A DNA stretch of 64,000 nt from Pseudomonas asiatica (lineage in GTDB: Bacteria > Pseudomonadota > Gammaproteobacteria > Pseudomonadales > Pseudomonadaceae): assembly GCF_040214835.1 (NCBI RefSeq), contig NZ_CP157874.1, positions 4,220,001 to 4,284,000 of the forward strand. The letters are read 5' to 3'. Below the pieces are notes generated by a model, which saw only the letters and a list, made by a program, of their open reading frames with translations, made no database searches and was not told the DNA's origin. This document shows, in pieces, positions 13,965-23,455 of the stretch (positions are counted from its first letter, which is position 1; every line of letters starts with the position of its first letter). The translations under genes were made by a program, and so were the position numbers.

Positions 13965-13985
13965 CGCGGCGCCATAAGCGCCGCG
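13965..13985 (+). other. Hairpin in the leader of the DUF2790 gene
   Basis: CGCGGCGC (13965-13972) and GCGCCGCG (13978-13985) form a perfect 8-bp stem with loop CATAA. It ends 34 bases before the start codon at 14020 and has no U-run, so it is more likely a leader or stability structure than a terminator. Confidence 0.5.
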
Positions 13986-14019
13986 TGCCCCCTCACGACC
14001 TTAGACAGGTAAATTGAAA

Positions 14020-14274
14020 ATGAAAGCTTTACTGGTATTGGTACTTGGCAGTCTTTGCGGCGCGGCGATGGCCGGCGAAGCTAAAGATGCCGAGCAGATT
14101 CCGGTTGAACAGTACAGTTACTCACAGCACCTGGACATTGCCCGCGTCATTTCCATGAGCGAAGTGCCCAATGTGTGCGAAGTCGTGCCAGCCCGCATGA
14201 CCTACGAGGACTCCAAGGGCCAGAAGCACATTCTCGAATACCGCGTGATGGGGAACGGCTGCTCGAACGGCTGA
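14020..14274 (+). CDS. Small secreted DUF2790 protein
   Basis: An 84-aa protein with a signal peptide (MKALLVLVLGSLCGAAMAG, cleavage after about residue 19). The mature part carries the DUF2790 pattern seen in Pseudomonas (HLDIARVISMSEVPNVCEVVPARM, in part, and DSKGQKHILEYRVMGNGCS) with two conserved cysteines. A TTG two codons upstream is in frame but the ATG at 14020 gives the better signal peptide. It is probably periplasmic; function is unknown. It is divergent from acsA and convergent with phhR. Confidence 0.85.
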   Translation: MKALLVLVLGSLCGAAMAGEAKDAEQIPVEQYSYSQHLDIARVISMSEVPNVCEVVPARMTYEDSKGQKHILEYRVMGNGCSNG

Positions 14275-14287
14275 TACCTTGTGAATT

Positions 14288-14394
14288 GGGGGCCCTGCGG
14301 GCCCCATTCGCGACACAAGGCCGCTCCTACATTGATAGGCGTACGCAGGCCTTTGTAGGAGCGGCCTTGTGTCGCGAAAGGACTGCGCAGCAGT
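14288..14394. repeat. Family B inverted repeat pair
   Basis: GGGGCCC-TGC-GGGCCCC followed by the GACACAAGGCCGCTCCTACA arm, then the inverted arm TGTAGGAGCGGCCTTGTGTCGCGA. It sits between convergent genes (DUF2790 gene and phhR) and may act as a two-way transcription stop. Confidence 0.85.
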
Positions 14395-14415
14395 CCCGCC
14401 TCTTATAAATCCTGA

Positions 14416-15975
<1,560 letters not shown>

Positions 15976-16021
15976 GAGGGCTCTCGAAGCGCCAATGTTT
16001 TTCAACACCGCGCGGAAAAGT

Positions 16022-16112
16022 CGTAAAGATAAGCTGACAAAAACAGCCGAAGCTTCAGCCAGATGCCTCGGATTTTCCGACACCTGCGCCTTTTTGTAAA
16101 ATTATCGTTACG
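16022..16112 (+). promoter_or_regulatory. Two candidate PhhR (TyrR-type) boxes upstream of phhA
   Basis: Compared with the TyrR box TGTAAA-N6-TTTACA, TGTAAA-ATTATC-GTTACG (16095-16112) matches one half perfectly and 4/6 of the other. CGTAAA-GATAAG-CTGACA (16022-16039) matches 5/6 and 4/6. Both lie between the divergent phhR and phhA starts, 120-210 bases before phhA, as expected for PhhR activation. Confidence 0.6.
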
Positions 16113-16139
16113 AAAACATCGCCGAATGCCGGTCCCGCC

Positions 16140-16170
16140 CACTGGCCCACCCCGTGCAAAGTGGCCAGTG
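16140..16170. promoter_or_regulatory. Palindrome in the phhA promoter region
   Basis: CACTGGCC (16140-16147) and GGCCAGTG (16163-16170) are perfect inverted arms around a 15-base centre, about 62 bases before the phhA ATG. It may be an operator or a leader hairpin. The centre also contains a GG-N10-GC pattern reminiscent of sigma-54 promoters, discussed under rejected items. Confidence 0.4.
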
Positions 16171-16231
16171 AAGGGATATTCCTTAGGCATGTCCTGCACA
16201 TAACAAGAAAAGCCCTCACCAGGAGAGCCAC

Positions 16232-17020
16232 ATGAAACAGACGCAATACGTGGCACGCGAGCCCGATGCGCATGGTTTTATCGATTACCCGCAGCAAGAG
16301 CATGCGGTATGGAACACCCTGATCACCCGTCAGCTGAAAGTGATCGAAGGCCGCGCGTGCCAGGAATACCTGGACGGCATCGACCAGCTCAAGCTGCCCC
16401 ATGACCGTATTCCGCAACTGGGCGAGATCAACAAGGTGCTGGGCGCCACCACCGGTTGGCAGGTTGCCCGGGTCCCGGCGCTGATCCCCTTCCAGACCTT
16501 CTTCGAACTGCTGGCCAGCAAGCGCTTCCCGGTCGCCACCTTCATCCGCACCCCGGAAGAGCTGGACTACCTGCAAGAGCCCGATATCTTCCACGAGATC
16601 TTCGGCCACTGCCCGCTGCTGACCAACCCCTGGTTCGCCGAATTCACCCATACCTACGGCAAGCTCGGCCTGGCCGCGACCAAGGAACAACGTGTGTACC
16701 TGGCGCGCCTGTACTGGATGACTATCGAGTTCGGCCTGATGGAAACCGCGCAGGGCCGCAAGATCTATGGCGGCGGCATCCTCTCGTCGCCAAAGGAGAC
16801 CGTCTACAGTCTGTCTGGCGAGCCCGAGCACCAGGCCTTCGACCCGATCGAGGCCATGCGCACACCGTACCGCATCGACATCCTGCAGCCGTTGTATTTC
16901 GTGCTACCGAACATGAAGCGTCTGTTCGACCTGGCCCACGAAGACATCATGGGCATGGTTCACAAAGCCATGCAGCTGGGCCTGCACGCACCGAAGTTTC
17001 CACCCAAGGTCGCTGCCTGA
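16232..17020 (+). CDS. phhA: Phenylalanine 4-monooxygenase
   Basis: Monomeric bacterial phenylalanine hydroxylase, 262 aa, converting phenylalanine to tyrosine with O2 and tetrahydrobiopterin. The non-haem iron ligands are visible as His121 and His126 in FHEIFGH and Glu166 in MTIEFG. The ribosome site is AGGAGAG, 7 bases before ATG. It is the first gene of the phhA-phhB operon, divergent from its regulator phhR. It channels phenylalanine into tyrosine degradation. Confidence 0.96.
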   Translation: MKQTQYVAREPDAHGFIDYPQQEHAVWNTLITRQLKVIEGRACQEYLDGIDQLKLPHDRIPQLGEINKVLGATTGWQVARVPALIPFQTFFELLASKRFPVATFIRTPEELDYLQEPDIFHEIFGHCPLLTNPWFAEFTHTYGKLGLAATKEQRVYLARLYWMTIEFGLMETAQGRKIYGGGILSSPKETVYSLSGEPEHQAFDPIEAMRTPYRIDILQPLYFVLPNMKRLFDLAHEDIMGMVHKAMQLGLHAPKFPPKVAA

Positions 17021-17059
17021 GCGACCTTGCCGATAACAACTCGAACCGGAAAACACCAC

Positions 17060-17416
17060 ATGAATGCCTTGAACCAAGCCCATTGCGAAGCCTGCCGCGC
17101 CGACGCACCAAAGGTCACCGACGAAGAGCTGGCCGAGCTGATTCGCGAAATCCCGGACTGGAACATCGAAGTACGTGACGGCCACATGGAGCTGGAACGC
17201 GTGTTCCTGTTCAAGAACTTCAAGCACGCCCTGGCGTTCACCAATGCCGTGGGCGAGATCGCCGAGGCCGAAGGCCACCACCCGGGCCTGCTGACCGAGT
17301 GGGGCAAGGTCACCGTGACCTGGTGGAGCCACTCGATCAAAGGCCTGCACCGCAATGACTTCATCATGTGCGCACGCACCGACAAGGTGGCGGAGACGGC
17401 TGAAGGCCGCAAGTAA
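17060..17416 (+). CDS. phhB: Pterin-4a-carbinolamine dehydratase
   Basis: A 118-aa protein that dehydrates 4a-hydroxytetrahydrobiopterin to regenerate the pterin cofactor of PhhA. I chose ATG 17060 ([19 protein letters not shown]). The active-site segment [22 protein letters not shown] (in part) with the paired histidines is intact. It lies 39 bases after phhA in one operon and is followed by an inverted REP pair. Confidence 0.95.
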   Translation: MNALNQAHCEACRADAPKVTDEELAELIREIPDWNIEVRDGHMELERVFLFKNFKHALAFTNAVGEIAEAEGHHPGLLTEWGKVTVTWWSHSIKGLHRNDFIMCARTDKVAETAEGRK

Positions 17417-17433
17417 GCACTGAGAAACTGGGG

Positions 17434-17523
17434 CCTGTGGGAGCGGGTTCACCCGCGAAGCAGACAACGCGGTGCATGGCACCGGCTTCGCCGGTGTTCG
17501 CGGGTAAACCCGCTCCCACAGGG
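17434..17523. repeat. Inverted REP pair after phhB
   Basis: Two REP elements (17434-17460 and about 17495-17523) face each other around GCCGGCTTCGCCGGTG, itself a palindrome. It is placed directly after the phhAB operon, where it could protect or end the transcript. Confidence 0.85.
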
Positions 17524-17690
17524 GCCCCAGTTTTTTGCAGGAAACATGTCCGCTGTTCGCCCGCAAAACCGACAAGCGACCGCTAAAAAATCCAAACTGT
17601 CATCCAGACTTGTGTATCCTGCCCCAGCTTTGCGAAGCTTCAAACGCGCCTGGCGCAGACTTTTCACTCACACTTGCGAGGAACGACGAG

Positions 17691-17819
17691 ATGCATGAAA
17701 TCCCGAATCTTCCCTTCCCAAGCCTGAACCCAGAAGAGCCAACCGTGACCGTTCACGCCGAACCGGCAGCTGCCGTCGAGCAGGATGGTGACGATCAATC
17801 CAGCGCTGACCAGGAATAA
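17691..17819 (+). CDS. Very small acidic protein (42 aa), unknown
   Basis: ATG at 17691 is preceded by GAGGAACG at a good distance, and the frame runs to TAA at 17817-17819. The peptide begins MHEIPNLPFPSLNPEEP and ends in an acidic DGDDQSSADQE tail. It has no membrane segment and no recognised domain. It lies alone between phhB and an MFS gene, with a strong inverted repeat downstream. I consider it a likely real micro-gene on the ribosome site and composition, but function is unknown. Confidence 0.5.
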   Translation: MHEIPNLPFPSLNPEEPTVTVHAEPAAAVEQDGDDQSSADQE

Positions 17820-17835
17820 CCGCGCATCCCCGACT

Positions 17836-17885
17836 GTGTGAAAACGGCTGACCTGCGGGCTACCCCGTCATCACGTTTTCACACC
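17836..17885. other. Long inverted repeat before the MFS gene
   Basis: GTGTGAAAACG (17836-17846) and CGTTTTCACAC (17874-17884) are perfect 11-base inverted arms. The centre contains further pairing (TGAC/GTCA and CGGG/CCCG). No U-run follows. It lies between the micro-gene stop and the MFS start at 17909. It could be an operator, an mRNA structure or a terminator without a U-tract. Confidence 0.6.
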
Positions 17886-17908
17886 GTCCAGAACCCACGT
17901 AGGCCCTC

Positions 17909-19096
17909 ATGCCCCACTCACCGCGCCCCCTTGCGGTCACCCTGCAAGTCGTCTCCATCGTCCTCTTCACCTTCATCGGCTACCTGAACATCGGCATCCC
18001 GCTGGCCGTATTGCCCGGCTATGTGCACAACGACCTGGGCTTCAGTGCCGTGGTCGCGGGCCTGGTGATCAGCGTGCAGTACCTGGCCACCCTGCTCAGC
18101 CGCCCCACCGCCAGCCGCATCATCGACAACCACGGCAGCAAGAAGGCGGTCATGTATGGCCTGGCCGGCTGCGGGCTCAGCGGGGTGTTCATGCTGGCCT
18201 GCGCCTTCCTCACCCACCTGCCCTGGCTGAGCCTGGCCTGCCTGCTGGTCGGCCGCCTGGTGCTCGGCAGTGCGGAAAGCCTGGTGGGCTCCGGTGCGAT
18301 TGGCTGGGGCATTGGCCGCGTAGGTGCCGAAAACACGGCCAAGGTCATTTCCTGGAACGGCATCGCCAGCTATGGCGCGCTGGCCATCGGCGCTCCGTTG
18401 GGCGTGCTGATGGTCAAGAGCCTGGGCCTGTGGAGCATGGGCGTGAGCATCATCCTGCTGTGTGCGCTCGGGTTGCTGCTGGCCTGGCCCAAACAGGCCG
18501 CACCGATCGTCAGTGGCGTGCGCCTGCCGTTCCTGCGGGTGCTGGGCAAGGTGTTCCCGCACGGCTCGGGGCTTGCCCTGGGCTCGATCGGCTTTGGCAC
18601 CATCGCCACCTTCATCACCTTGTATTACGCCAGCCGCGGCTGGGCCAATGCGGCACTGACCCTGAGCCTGTTTGGCGCCAGCTTCATCAGTGCGCGACTA
18701 CTGTTCGGCAACCTGATCAACCGGCTTGGCGGGTTCCGGGTGGCGATCGCCTGCCTGTCGGTGGAAACACTCGGGCTGCTGATGCTGTGGCTGGCGCCCA
18801 GCGCCGAACTGGCGTTGGCGGGGGCCGCACTGAGCGGGTTCGGCTTCTCGCTGGTGTTCCCGGCACTGGGGGTGGAGGCGGTGAACCAGGTGTCGGCGGC
18901 CAACCGCGGGGCGGCGGTGGGGGCTTATTCGCTGTTCATCGATTTGTCGCTGGGGGTGACCGGGCCGCTGGTGGGCGCGGTGGCGGCGGGGTTCGGGTTT
19001 GCTTCGATGTTTCTGTTTGCGGCAGCGGCGGCGGCTTGCGGGCTGGTGTTGAGCCTGTATCTGTACAGGCAGGTGCGGCGTCAGCGGGGTCTTTAA
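17909..19096 (+). CDS. MFS transporter, YfcJ/YhhS-like
   Basis: A 395-aa inner membrane protein with twelve predicted hydrophobic segments, beginning [20 protein letters not shown]. The MFS loop 2-3 motif appears as [21 protein letters not shown] (in part). The family resemblance is to YhhS/YfcJ-type exporters (UPF0226); the substrate is unknown. It is transcribed alone and ends before a family B repeat pair. Confidence 0.8.
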   Translation: MPHSPRPLAVTLQVVSIVLFTFIGYLNIGIPLAVLPGYVHNDLGFSAVVAGLVISVQYLATLLSRPTASRIIDNHGSKKAVMYGLAGCGLSGVFMLACAFLTHLPWLSLACLLVGRLVLGSAESLVGSGAIGWGIGRVGAENTAKVISWNGIASYGALAIGAPLGVLMVKSLGLWSMGVSIILLCALGLLLAWPKQAAPIVSGVRLPFLRVLGKVFPHGSGLALGSIGFGTIATFITLYYASRGWANAALTLSLFGASFISARLLFGNLINRLGGFRVAIACLSVETLGLLMLWLAPSAELALAGAALSGFGFSLVFPALGVEAVNQVSAANRGAAVGAYSLFIDLSLGVTGPLVGAVAAGFGFASMFLFAAAAAACGLVLSLYLYRQVRRQRGL

Positions 19097-19107
19097 AAAC
19101 AGGGGGG

Positions 19108-19205
19108 GCGCGTTGCGCCCCTTTCGCGACACAAGGCCGCTCCTACAAGAAAAACGCGATCTCTTGTAGGAGCGGCCTTGTGTCGCGATGGGCTGCAAGG
19201 CAGCC
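19108..19205. repeat. Family B inverted repeat pair
   Basis: Two arms of the GACACAAGGCCGCTCCTACA repeat lie head to head between the convergent MFS gene and the ydiJ-like gene. The position is typical of a shared transcription stop. Confidence 0.85.
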
Positions 19206-19221
19206 CCCGGGGCCGTGAAGG

Positions 19222-22200
19222 TCAGCGCTGAGCGTACTGCAGCACCACTTCCAGCGGGTGGCGCATCTGCCGCTCGGTCATGCGCTTGACCTGGCTGCGG
19301 CACGAGTAACCGGTCGCCAGCGGCTCGCCTTCCTTGTCCAGCTTGGTCGCCCACGACTGCTCGAAGATGGTCCGCGAGGTGTCCTGGTTACGCGCCTCGT
19401 GCCCATAGGTACCGGACATACCGCAGCAGCCAGTCGCCTCGGTCACCAGCTTCAGGCCAAGGCGGGCGAACACCTGCTCCCACTGCCTGGTGCTGGCCGG
19501 CACGTTGGTCTTCTCGGTGCAGTGCGCCATCAGGCGGAAATTGCCCGGCGCGGTCGGTGCCTGCTCCGGCAGCACATCCATCAACCACTCCTGCGGCAAC
19601 AGCACCTGCGGGCAGCCATCCAGGCCCGGCACTTTCTGGTACTCCTGGCGATACACCAGGGTCATTGCCGGGTCCAGGCCCACCAGCGGCACGCCGCACT
19701 TGGCCAGGGCCTTGAGCTGGGTGGCATTGCGGATCGCCGCCTTGGCGAACGCACCGAGGAAGCCCTGAACGTGCAGTGGCTTGCCGTTGGCACTGTACGG
19801 CGCCAGGAACACCCGGTGGCCCAGGCGGTGCGCCAGGTCGATGAAGGCCGACAGCAGCGGTGTCTCGAAGTAACGGGTAAATGCATCCTGCACCAGCACG
19901 ATGCTGCGCTCGCGCTGGGCCGGGGTCAGTTCACGCAGGGCCGGCACGCTGGCCACGCCGACGCGGCAGCGGGTCAGGGTGGCCTGGAAGTTGAAGCGAC
20001 TGATCAGCGGGCTGTCGACCATGCCGACCTTGTCGGCCAGCAGCTTGCTCACCCACTTCGAGCCCATCACCGCGTTGTACAGCCCGGGCGCGTGGGCCAG
20101 GTACGGGATGGTGAACTCCAGCGAACCGATCAGGTAGTCACGCAGCGGGCGCTGGTAGCGGCCGTGGTACAGCTCGAGGAAGCGCGAGCGGAAGTCCGGC
20201 ACGTTGACCTTGATCGGGCACTGCCCGGCGCACGACTTGCACGCCAAGCAGCCGGCCATGGCGTCGTACACCTCATGGGAGAAGTCTTCCTGGCCCTGGC
20301 TGCGCGCACGGTTGTTGCGCAGGCGTGCCGGCAGGCCCTTGAGCCAAGACACCTTGTTGCGTGCCGCCGCCAGCACGTCGATATCGGCTTCGCCCTGCAG
20401 GCGCAGCCATTCGCGCATCAGCGAGGCACGGCCCTTGGGCGAGTGCTGGCGCTCGCGGGTGGCCTTCCACGACGGGCACATGGCGTCGTTGGGGTCGTAG
20501 TTGTAGCAGGCGCCGTTGCCGTTGCAGTGCACGGCGCTGGGGAAGTCCTGCCACACGCGCTCGTCGATGGTGCGGTCGAGATCGCCGCGCAGGGTCACGC
20601 CATCGACCGGGGTCAGGCCTTCGGCACTGCCCAACGGGGTGCAGATCTTGCCCGGGTTGAGCTGGTTGTGTGGGTCGAAGGCGCCTTTAAGGCGCTGCAG
20701 CGCCGGGTACAGCTCGCCGAAGTACTCCGGCACGTATTCAGAACGCAGGCCCTTGCCGTGCTCGCCCCACAGCAAGCCGCCATAGCTTTTGGTCAGCGCC
20801 GCCACGGCGTCGGAAATCGGCTTGACCAGTGCGGCCTGGGCCGGGTCCTTCATGTCCAGCGCCGGGCGCACGTGCAGCACGCCGGCATCGACGTGGCCGA
20901 ACATGCCATAGGCCAGGCCGTAGCCATCGAGCAGTGCACGGAAGTCGGCGATATAGTCGGCCAGTTGCTCCGGCGGTACCGCGGTGTCTTCCACGAACGG
21001 TTGCGGGCGTACTTCGCCCTCGACGTTGCCCAGCAGGCCCACCGAACGTTTACGCATGGTGTAGACGCGGGTCACCGCCTCGGCGCCCTCGGCCAGGGTA
21101 TGGCCCAGGCGCTCGACGCTGGTGTCGTTCTGCAGGTGCTGGATGAACGCTTGCACCTTGGCATTGACCTCGGCCGGCTCGTCGCCGCAGAACTCCACCA
21201 GGTTGATGCCCAGGGTCGGGCGCTCGGGGTCGGCCGGGAAGTATTCGGCGACGCTGTGCCAGACGATATCCTTCATCGCCAGCATCAGCACCTTGGAGTC
21301 GACGGTCTCGATCGACAGCGGCTTGTGCGCCATCAGCGCGTTGGCATCACGCAGTGCATCCATGAAGCTGGTGTAGCGCACGTTGACCAGCACGGCGTAC
21401 TTGGGGATCGGCAGCACATTGAGCTTGGCTTCGACCACATAGCCCAGCGAGCCCTCGGCACCGCACAGCACGCTGTTGAGGTTGAAGCGGCCCTGCTCGT
21501 CGCGCAGGTGCGCCAGGTCGTAGCCGGTCAGGCAACGGTTGAGCTTGGGGAAGGTGGTTTCGATGAGGTCGGCCTGGGTTTCCTGGATTTCCCGCGCCAT
21601 GCGGTACACCTCGCCGACCCGGCCGGGCGCGGCACAGGCCTGTTCCAGCGCGGCATCGTCGATCGGCAGGCTGTGCAGGCGCTCGCCACCGAGCAGCACG
21701 CTGTGCAGCTCCAGTACGTGGTCGCGGGTCTTGCCATAGGTGCAGCTGCCCTGGCCACTGGCATCAGTGTTGATCATGCCGCCGACAGTGGCGCGGTTGG
21801 AGGTGGATAGCTCGGGGGCGAAGAACAGCCCGTGCGGCTTGAGCGCGGCGTTGAGCTGGTCCTTGACGGTACCGGCCTGCACCCGCACCCAGCGTTCCTC
21901 GACGTTGATTTCGAGGATCTTGTTCATGTGCCGCGACAGGTCGACGACGATACCGTCGGTCAGCGACTGCCCGTTGGTGCCGGTACCACCGCCGCGCGGG
22001 GTCAGCTTGACCTGCTGGAAGCGCTCCTCGGCCATCAGCGTGGCGACCCGCGCCACATCGTCGGCGTCCAGCGGGAACACCGCCGCCTGTGGCAAGCGCT
22101 GGTAGATCGAGTTGTCGGTGGCCAGCACCGTGCGGGTACCGTAGTCGGCACTGATCTGGCCACGGAAGCCGCTGTTGCGCAGGGCTTCGAGGAATTCGGG

Positions 22201-22242
22201 GTAGTTGGCGCTCGGGGCAACGGTCGACAGCTGGGCGATCAT
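19222..22242 (-). CDS. YdiJ-like FAD-linked oxidase with Fe-S domain (probable D-2-hydroxyacid dehydrogenase)
   Basis: A 1006-aa fusion. It has an N-terminal FAD-binding PCMH domain (about 45-280; RGGGTGTNGQSLTDGIVVDLS, in part), an FAD-oxidase C-terminal domain (to about 560), a ferredoxin-like 4Fe-4S domain (CLACKSCAGQCPIKVN at about 675) and a C-terminal cysteine-rich CCG region (HCTEKTN and TGCCGMSGTYGHE). This architecture is that of E. coli YdiJ, reported as a D-2-hydroxyglutarate dehydrogenase; the substrate here is inferred. It is probably membrane-associated through the Fe-S relay. A LysR gene diverges upstream. Confidence 0.85.
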   Translation of the reverse strand: MIAQLSTVAPSANYPEFLEALRNSGFRGQISADYGTRTVLATDNSIYQRLPQAAVFPLDADDVARVATLMAEERFQQVKLTPRGGGTGTNGQSLTDGIVVDLSRHMNKILEINVEERWVRVQAGTVKDQLNAALKPHGLFFAPELSTSNRATVGGMINTDASGQGSCTYGKTRDHVLELHSVLLGGERLHSLPIDDAALEQACAAPGRVGEVYRMAREIQETQADLIETTFPKLNRCLTGYDLAHLRDEQGRFNLNSVLCGAEGSLGYVVEAKLNVLPIPKYAVLVNVRYTSFMDALRDANALMAHKPLSIETVDSKVLMLAMKDIVWHSVAEYFPADPERPTLGINLVEFCGDEPAEVNAKVQAFIQHLQNDTSVERLGHTLAEGAEAVTRVYTMRKRSVGLLGNVEGEVRPQPFVEDTAVPPEQLADYIADFRALLDGYGLAYGMFGHVDAGVLHVRPALDMKDPAQAALVKPISDAVAALTKSYGGLLWGEHGKGLRSEYVPEYFGELYPALQRLKGAFDPHNQLNPGKICTPLGSAEGLTPVDGVTLRGDLDRTIDERVWQDFPSAVHCNGNGACYNYDPNDAMCPSWKATRERQHSPKGRASLMREWLRLQGEADIDVLAAARNKVSWLKGLPARLRNNRARSQGQEDFSHEVYDAMAGCLACKSCAGQCPIKVNVPDFRSRFLELYHGRYQRPLRDYLIGSLEFTIPYLAHAPGLYNAVMGSKWVSKLLADKVGMVDSPLISRFNFQATLTRCRVGVASVPALRELTPAQRERSIVLVQDAFTRYFETPLLSAFIDLAHRLGHRVFLAPYSANGKPLHVQGFLGAFAKAAIRNATQLKALAKCGVPLVGLDPAMTLVYRQEYQKVPGLDGCPQVLLPQEWLMDVLPEQAPTAPGNFRLMAHCTEKTNVPASTRQWEQVFARLGLKLVTEATGCCGMSGTYGHEARNQDTSRTIFEQSWATKLDKEGEPLATGYSCRSQVKRMTERQMRHPLEVVLQYAQR

Positions 22243-22394
22243 CGAAGGATGGCCTCTTGATATTGGCTAATTCACGGGATTCCTGTCGTTCCGGCATGGG
22301 TTATGGCATGCAGGGATGACGTATAGGCCAATGTTCCTGTAGTTTCGCTTCAGGGGCAAACGGATAATCCTGCCGCTATTAATGACTTTCATGA

Positions 22395-23279
22395 ATGAAT
22401 TACCGCCATCTGACCCCATCCATGTCGCTGCTACTGGCTTTCGAGGCTGCCGCCCGGCATGAAAGCTACACCCGCGCCGCCGCCGAGCTGTCGCTGACCC
22501 AGAGCGCGGTCAGCCGCCAGGTGCAGGCGCTGGAGCAGCAACTGGGCCTGACCCTGTTCCGCCGCGAGGGGCGCCAGGTGCAGCTGACCGATGTCGGCCG
22601 CCTGTACCAGCGCGAGCTCAGCGAGGCACTGGGGCGCATCCGCAGCGCCACCTTGCAGGCACTGGCCTACCAGTCGGGGGTGGGCACCTTGCGCCTGGCC
22701 ACCTTGCCCACCTTCGGCTCGAAATGGCTGCTGCCACGGCTGCACGCCTTCTACAGCGCCCACCCGGGCATGCTGGTGCACATACATTCACGCATCGAAG
22801 CCATCAACTTCGACACCAGCGAGATCGATGCCGCCATCGGCGTGGCCAGCCACGACCTGCCGGGGTTGATCTGCCATCGCCTGCATGCCGAGGAACTGGT
22901 GGTGATATTGCCGCCGGAGGCTGGCGCGGACAGCCAGGGCTGGAACCCTGCACGCATCAGTGAAGAGGTGCTGCTGAATGTGGCCAACAACCCGCATGCC
23001 TGGGGCGAGTGGTTCTCGCACCATGGCCTGGCGCACCGGGCGATGCGCCTGGGGCCGAGCTTCGAGCTGACCTCGCACCTGATCCAGGCGGTACGCGCCG
23101 GGATCGGCATCGGCCTGGTGCCGCGCATACTGGTGGAGGAAGAACTGGCCAAGGGTGAGCTATACAGCCCCGGGGTGGCATTTGCCAGCCAGCGCAGTTA
23201 TTACCTGATCTACCCACCGCGCAATGAGGCGTTGCCGTCGCTGCGGGCGTTTCGCAGCTGGTTGCTGGAGCAGATCTGA
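22395..23279 (+). CDS. LysR-family transcriptional regulator
   Basis: A 294-aa LysR protein of the GcvA-like branch. The N-terminal helix-turn-helix (ARHESYTRAAAELSLTQSAVS, in part, residues about 18-45) is followed by the substrate-binding domain. It starts MNYRHLTPSMSLLLAFE, and another ATG lies 4 bases upstream out of frame. It is divergent from the ydiJ-like gene with a 152-base gap, so it probably controls that gene. The ligand is unknown. Confidence 0.88.
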   Translation: MNYRHLTPSMSLLLAFEAAARHESYTRAAAELSLTQSAVSRQVQALEQQLGLTLFRREGRQVQLTDVGRLYQRELSEALGRIRSATLQALAYQSGVGTLRLATLPTFGSKWLLPRLHAFYSAHPGMLVHIHSRIEAINFDTSEIDAAIGVASHDLPGLICHRLHAEELVVILPPEAGADSQGWNPARISEEVLLNVANNPHAWGEWFSHHGLAHRAMRLGPSFELTSHLIQAVRAGIGIGLVPRILVEEELAKGELYSPGVAFASQRSYYLIYPPRNEALPSLRAFRSWLLEQI

Positions 23280-23286
23280 TTTTTGC

Positions 23287-23396
23287 CTGTGCCGGCCTCT
23301 TCGCGGGTAAACCCGCTCCCACAGGTATAGCGCTGCTTTCAGGTCAGGTGATGTCCCTGTAGGAGCGGGTTTACCCGCGAAAAGGCCGGTACAGGC
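23287..23396. repeat. Inverted REP pair
   Basis: REP elements at about 23289-23322 and 23357-23394 lie in opposite orientation between the convergent LysR gene and aroP, next to the aroP terminator. Confidence 0.88.
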
Positions 23397-23432
23397 AATA
23401 AAAAACCCGAAGCCAGTTCCTGACTTCGGGTT
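23397..23432 (-). terminator. Intrinsic terminator of aroP
   Basis: AACCCGAAG (23404-23412) and CTTCGGGTT (23424-23432) form a 9-bp stem. On the minus strand it is followed by TTTTTTATTG. It lies 24 bases after the aroP stop, a textbook rho-independent terminator. Confidence 0.9.
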
Positions 23433-23455
23433 ATTTGTACGCTACCTGCAGCGCC

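Noticed and set aside
16143..16158. Possible sigma-54 promoter (TGG-N10-GC-A) before phhA
   Set aside because: The GG-N10-GC spacing fits, but the intermediate consensus is poor, it lies in the loop of a palindrome, and PhhR lacks the GAFTGA motif needed for sigma-54 activation. An rpoN test would settle it.
19258..21810. An 850-codon open frame opposite the YdiJ-like gene
   Set aside because: The same kind of compositional shadow. The minus-strand protein has clear FAD and Fe-S motifs, while the plus-strand frame has none.
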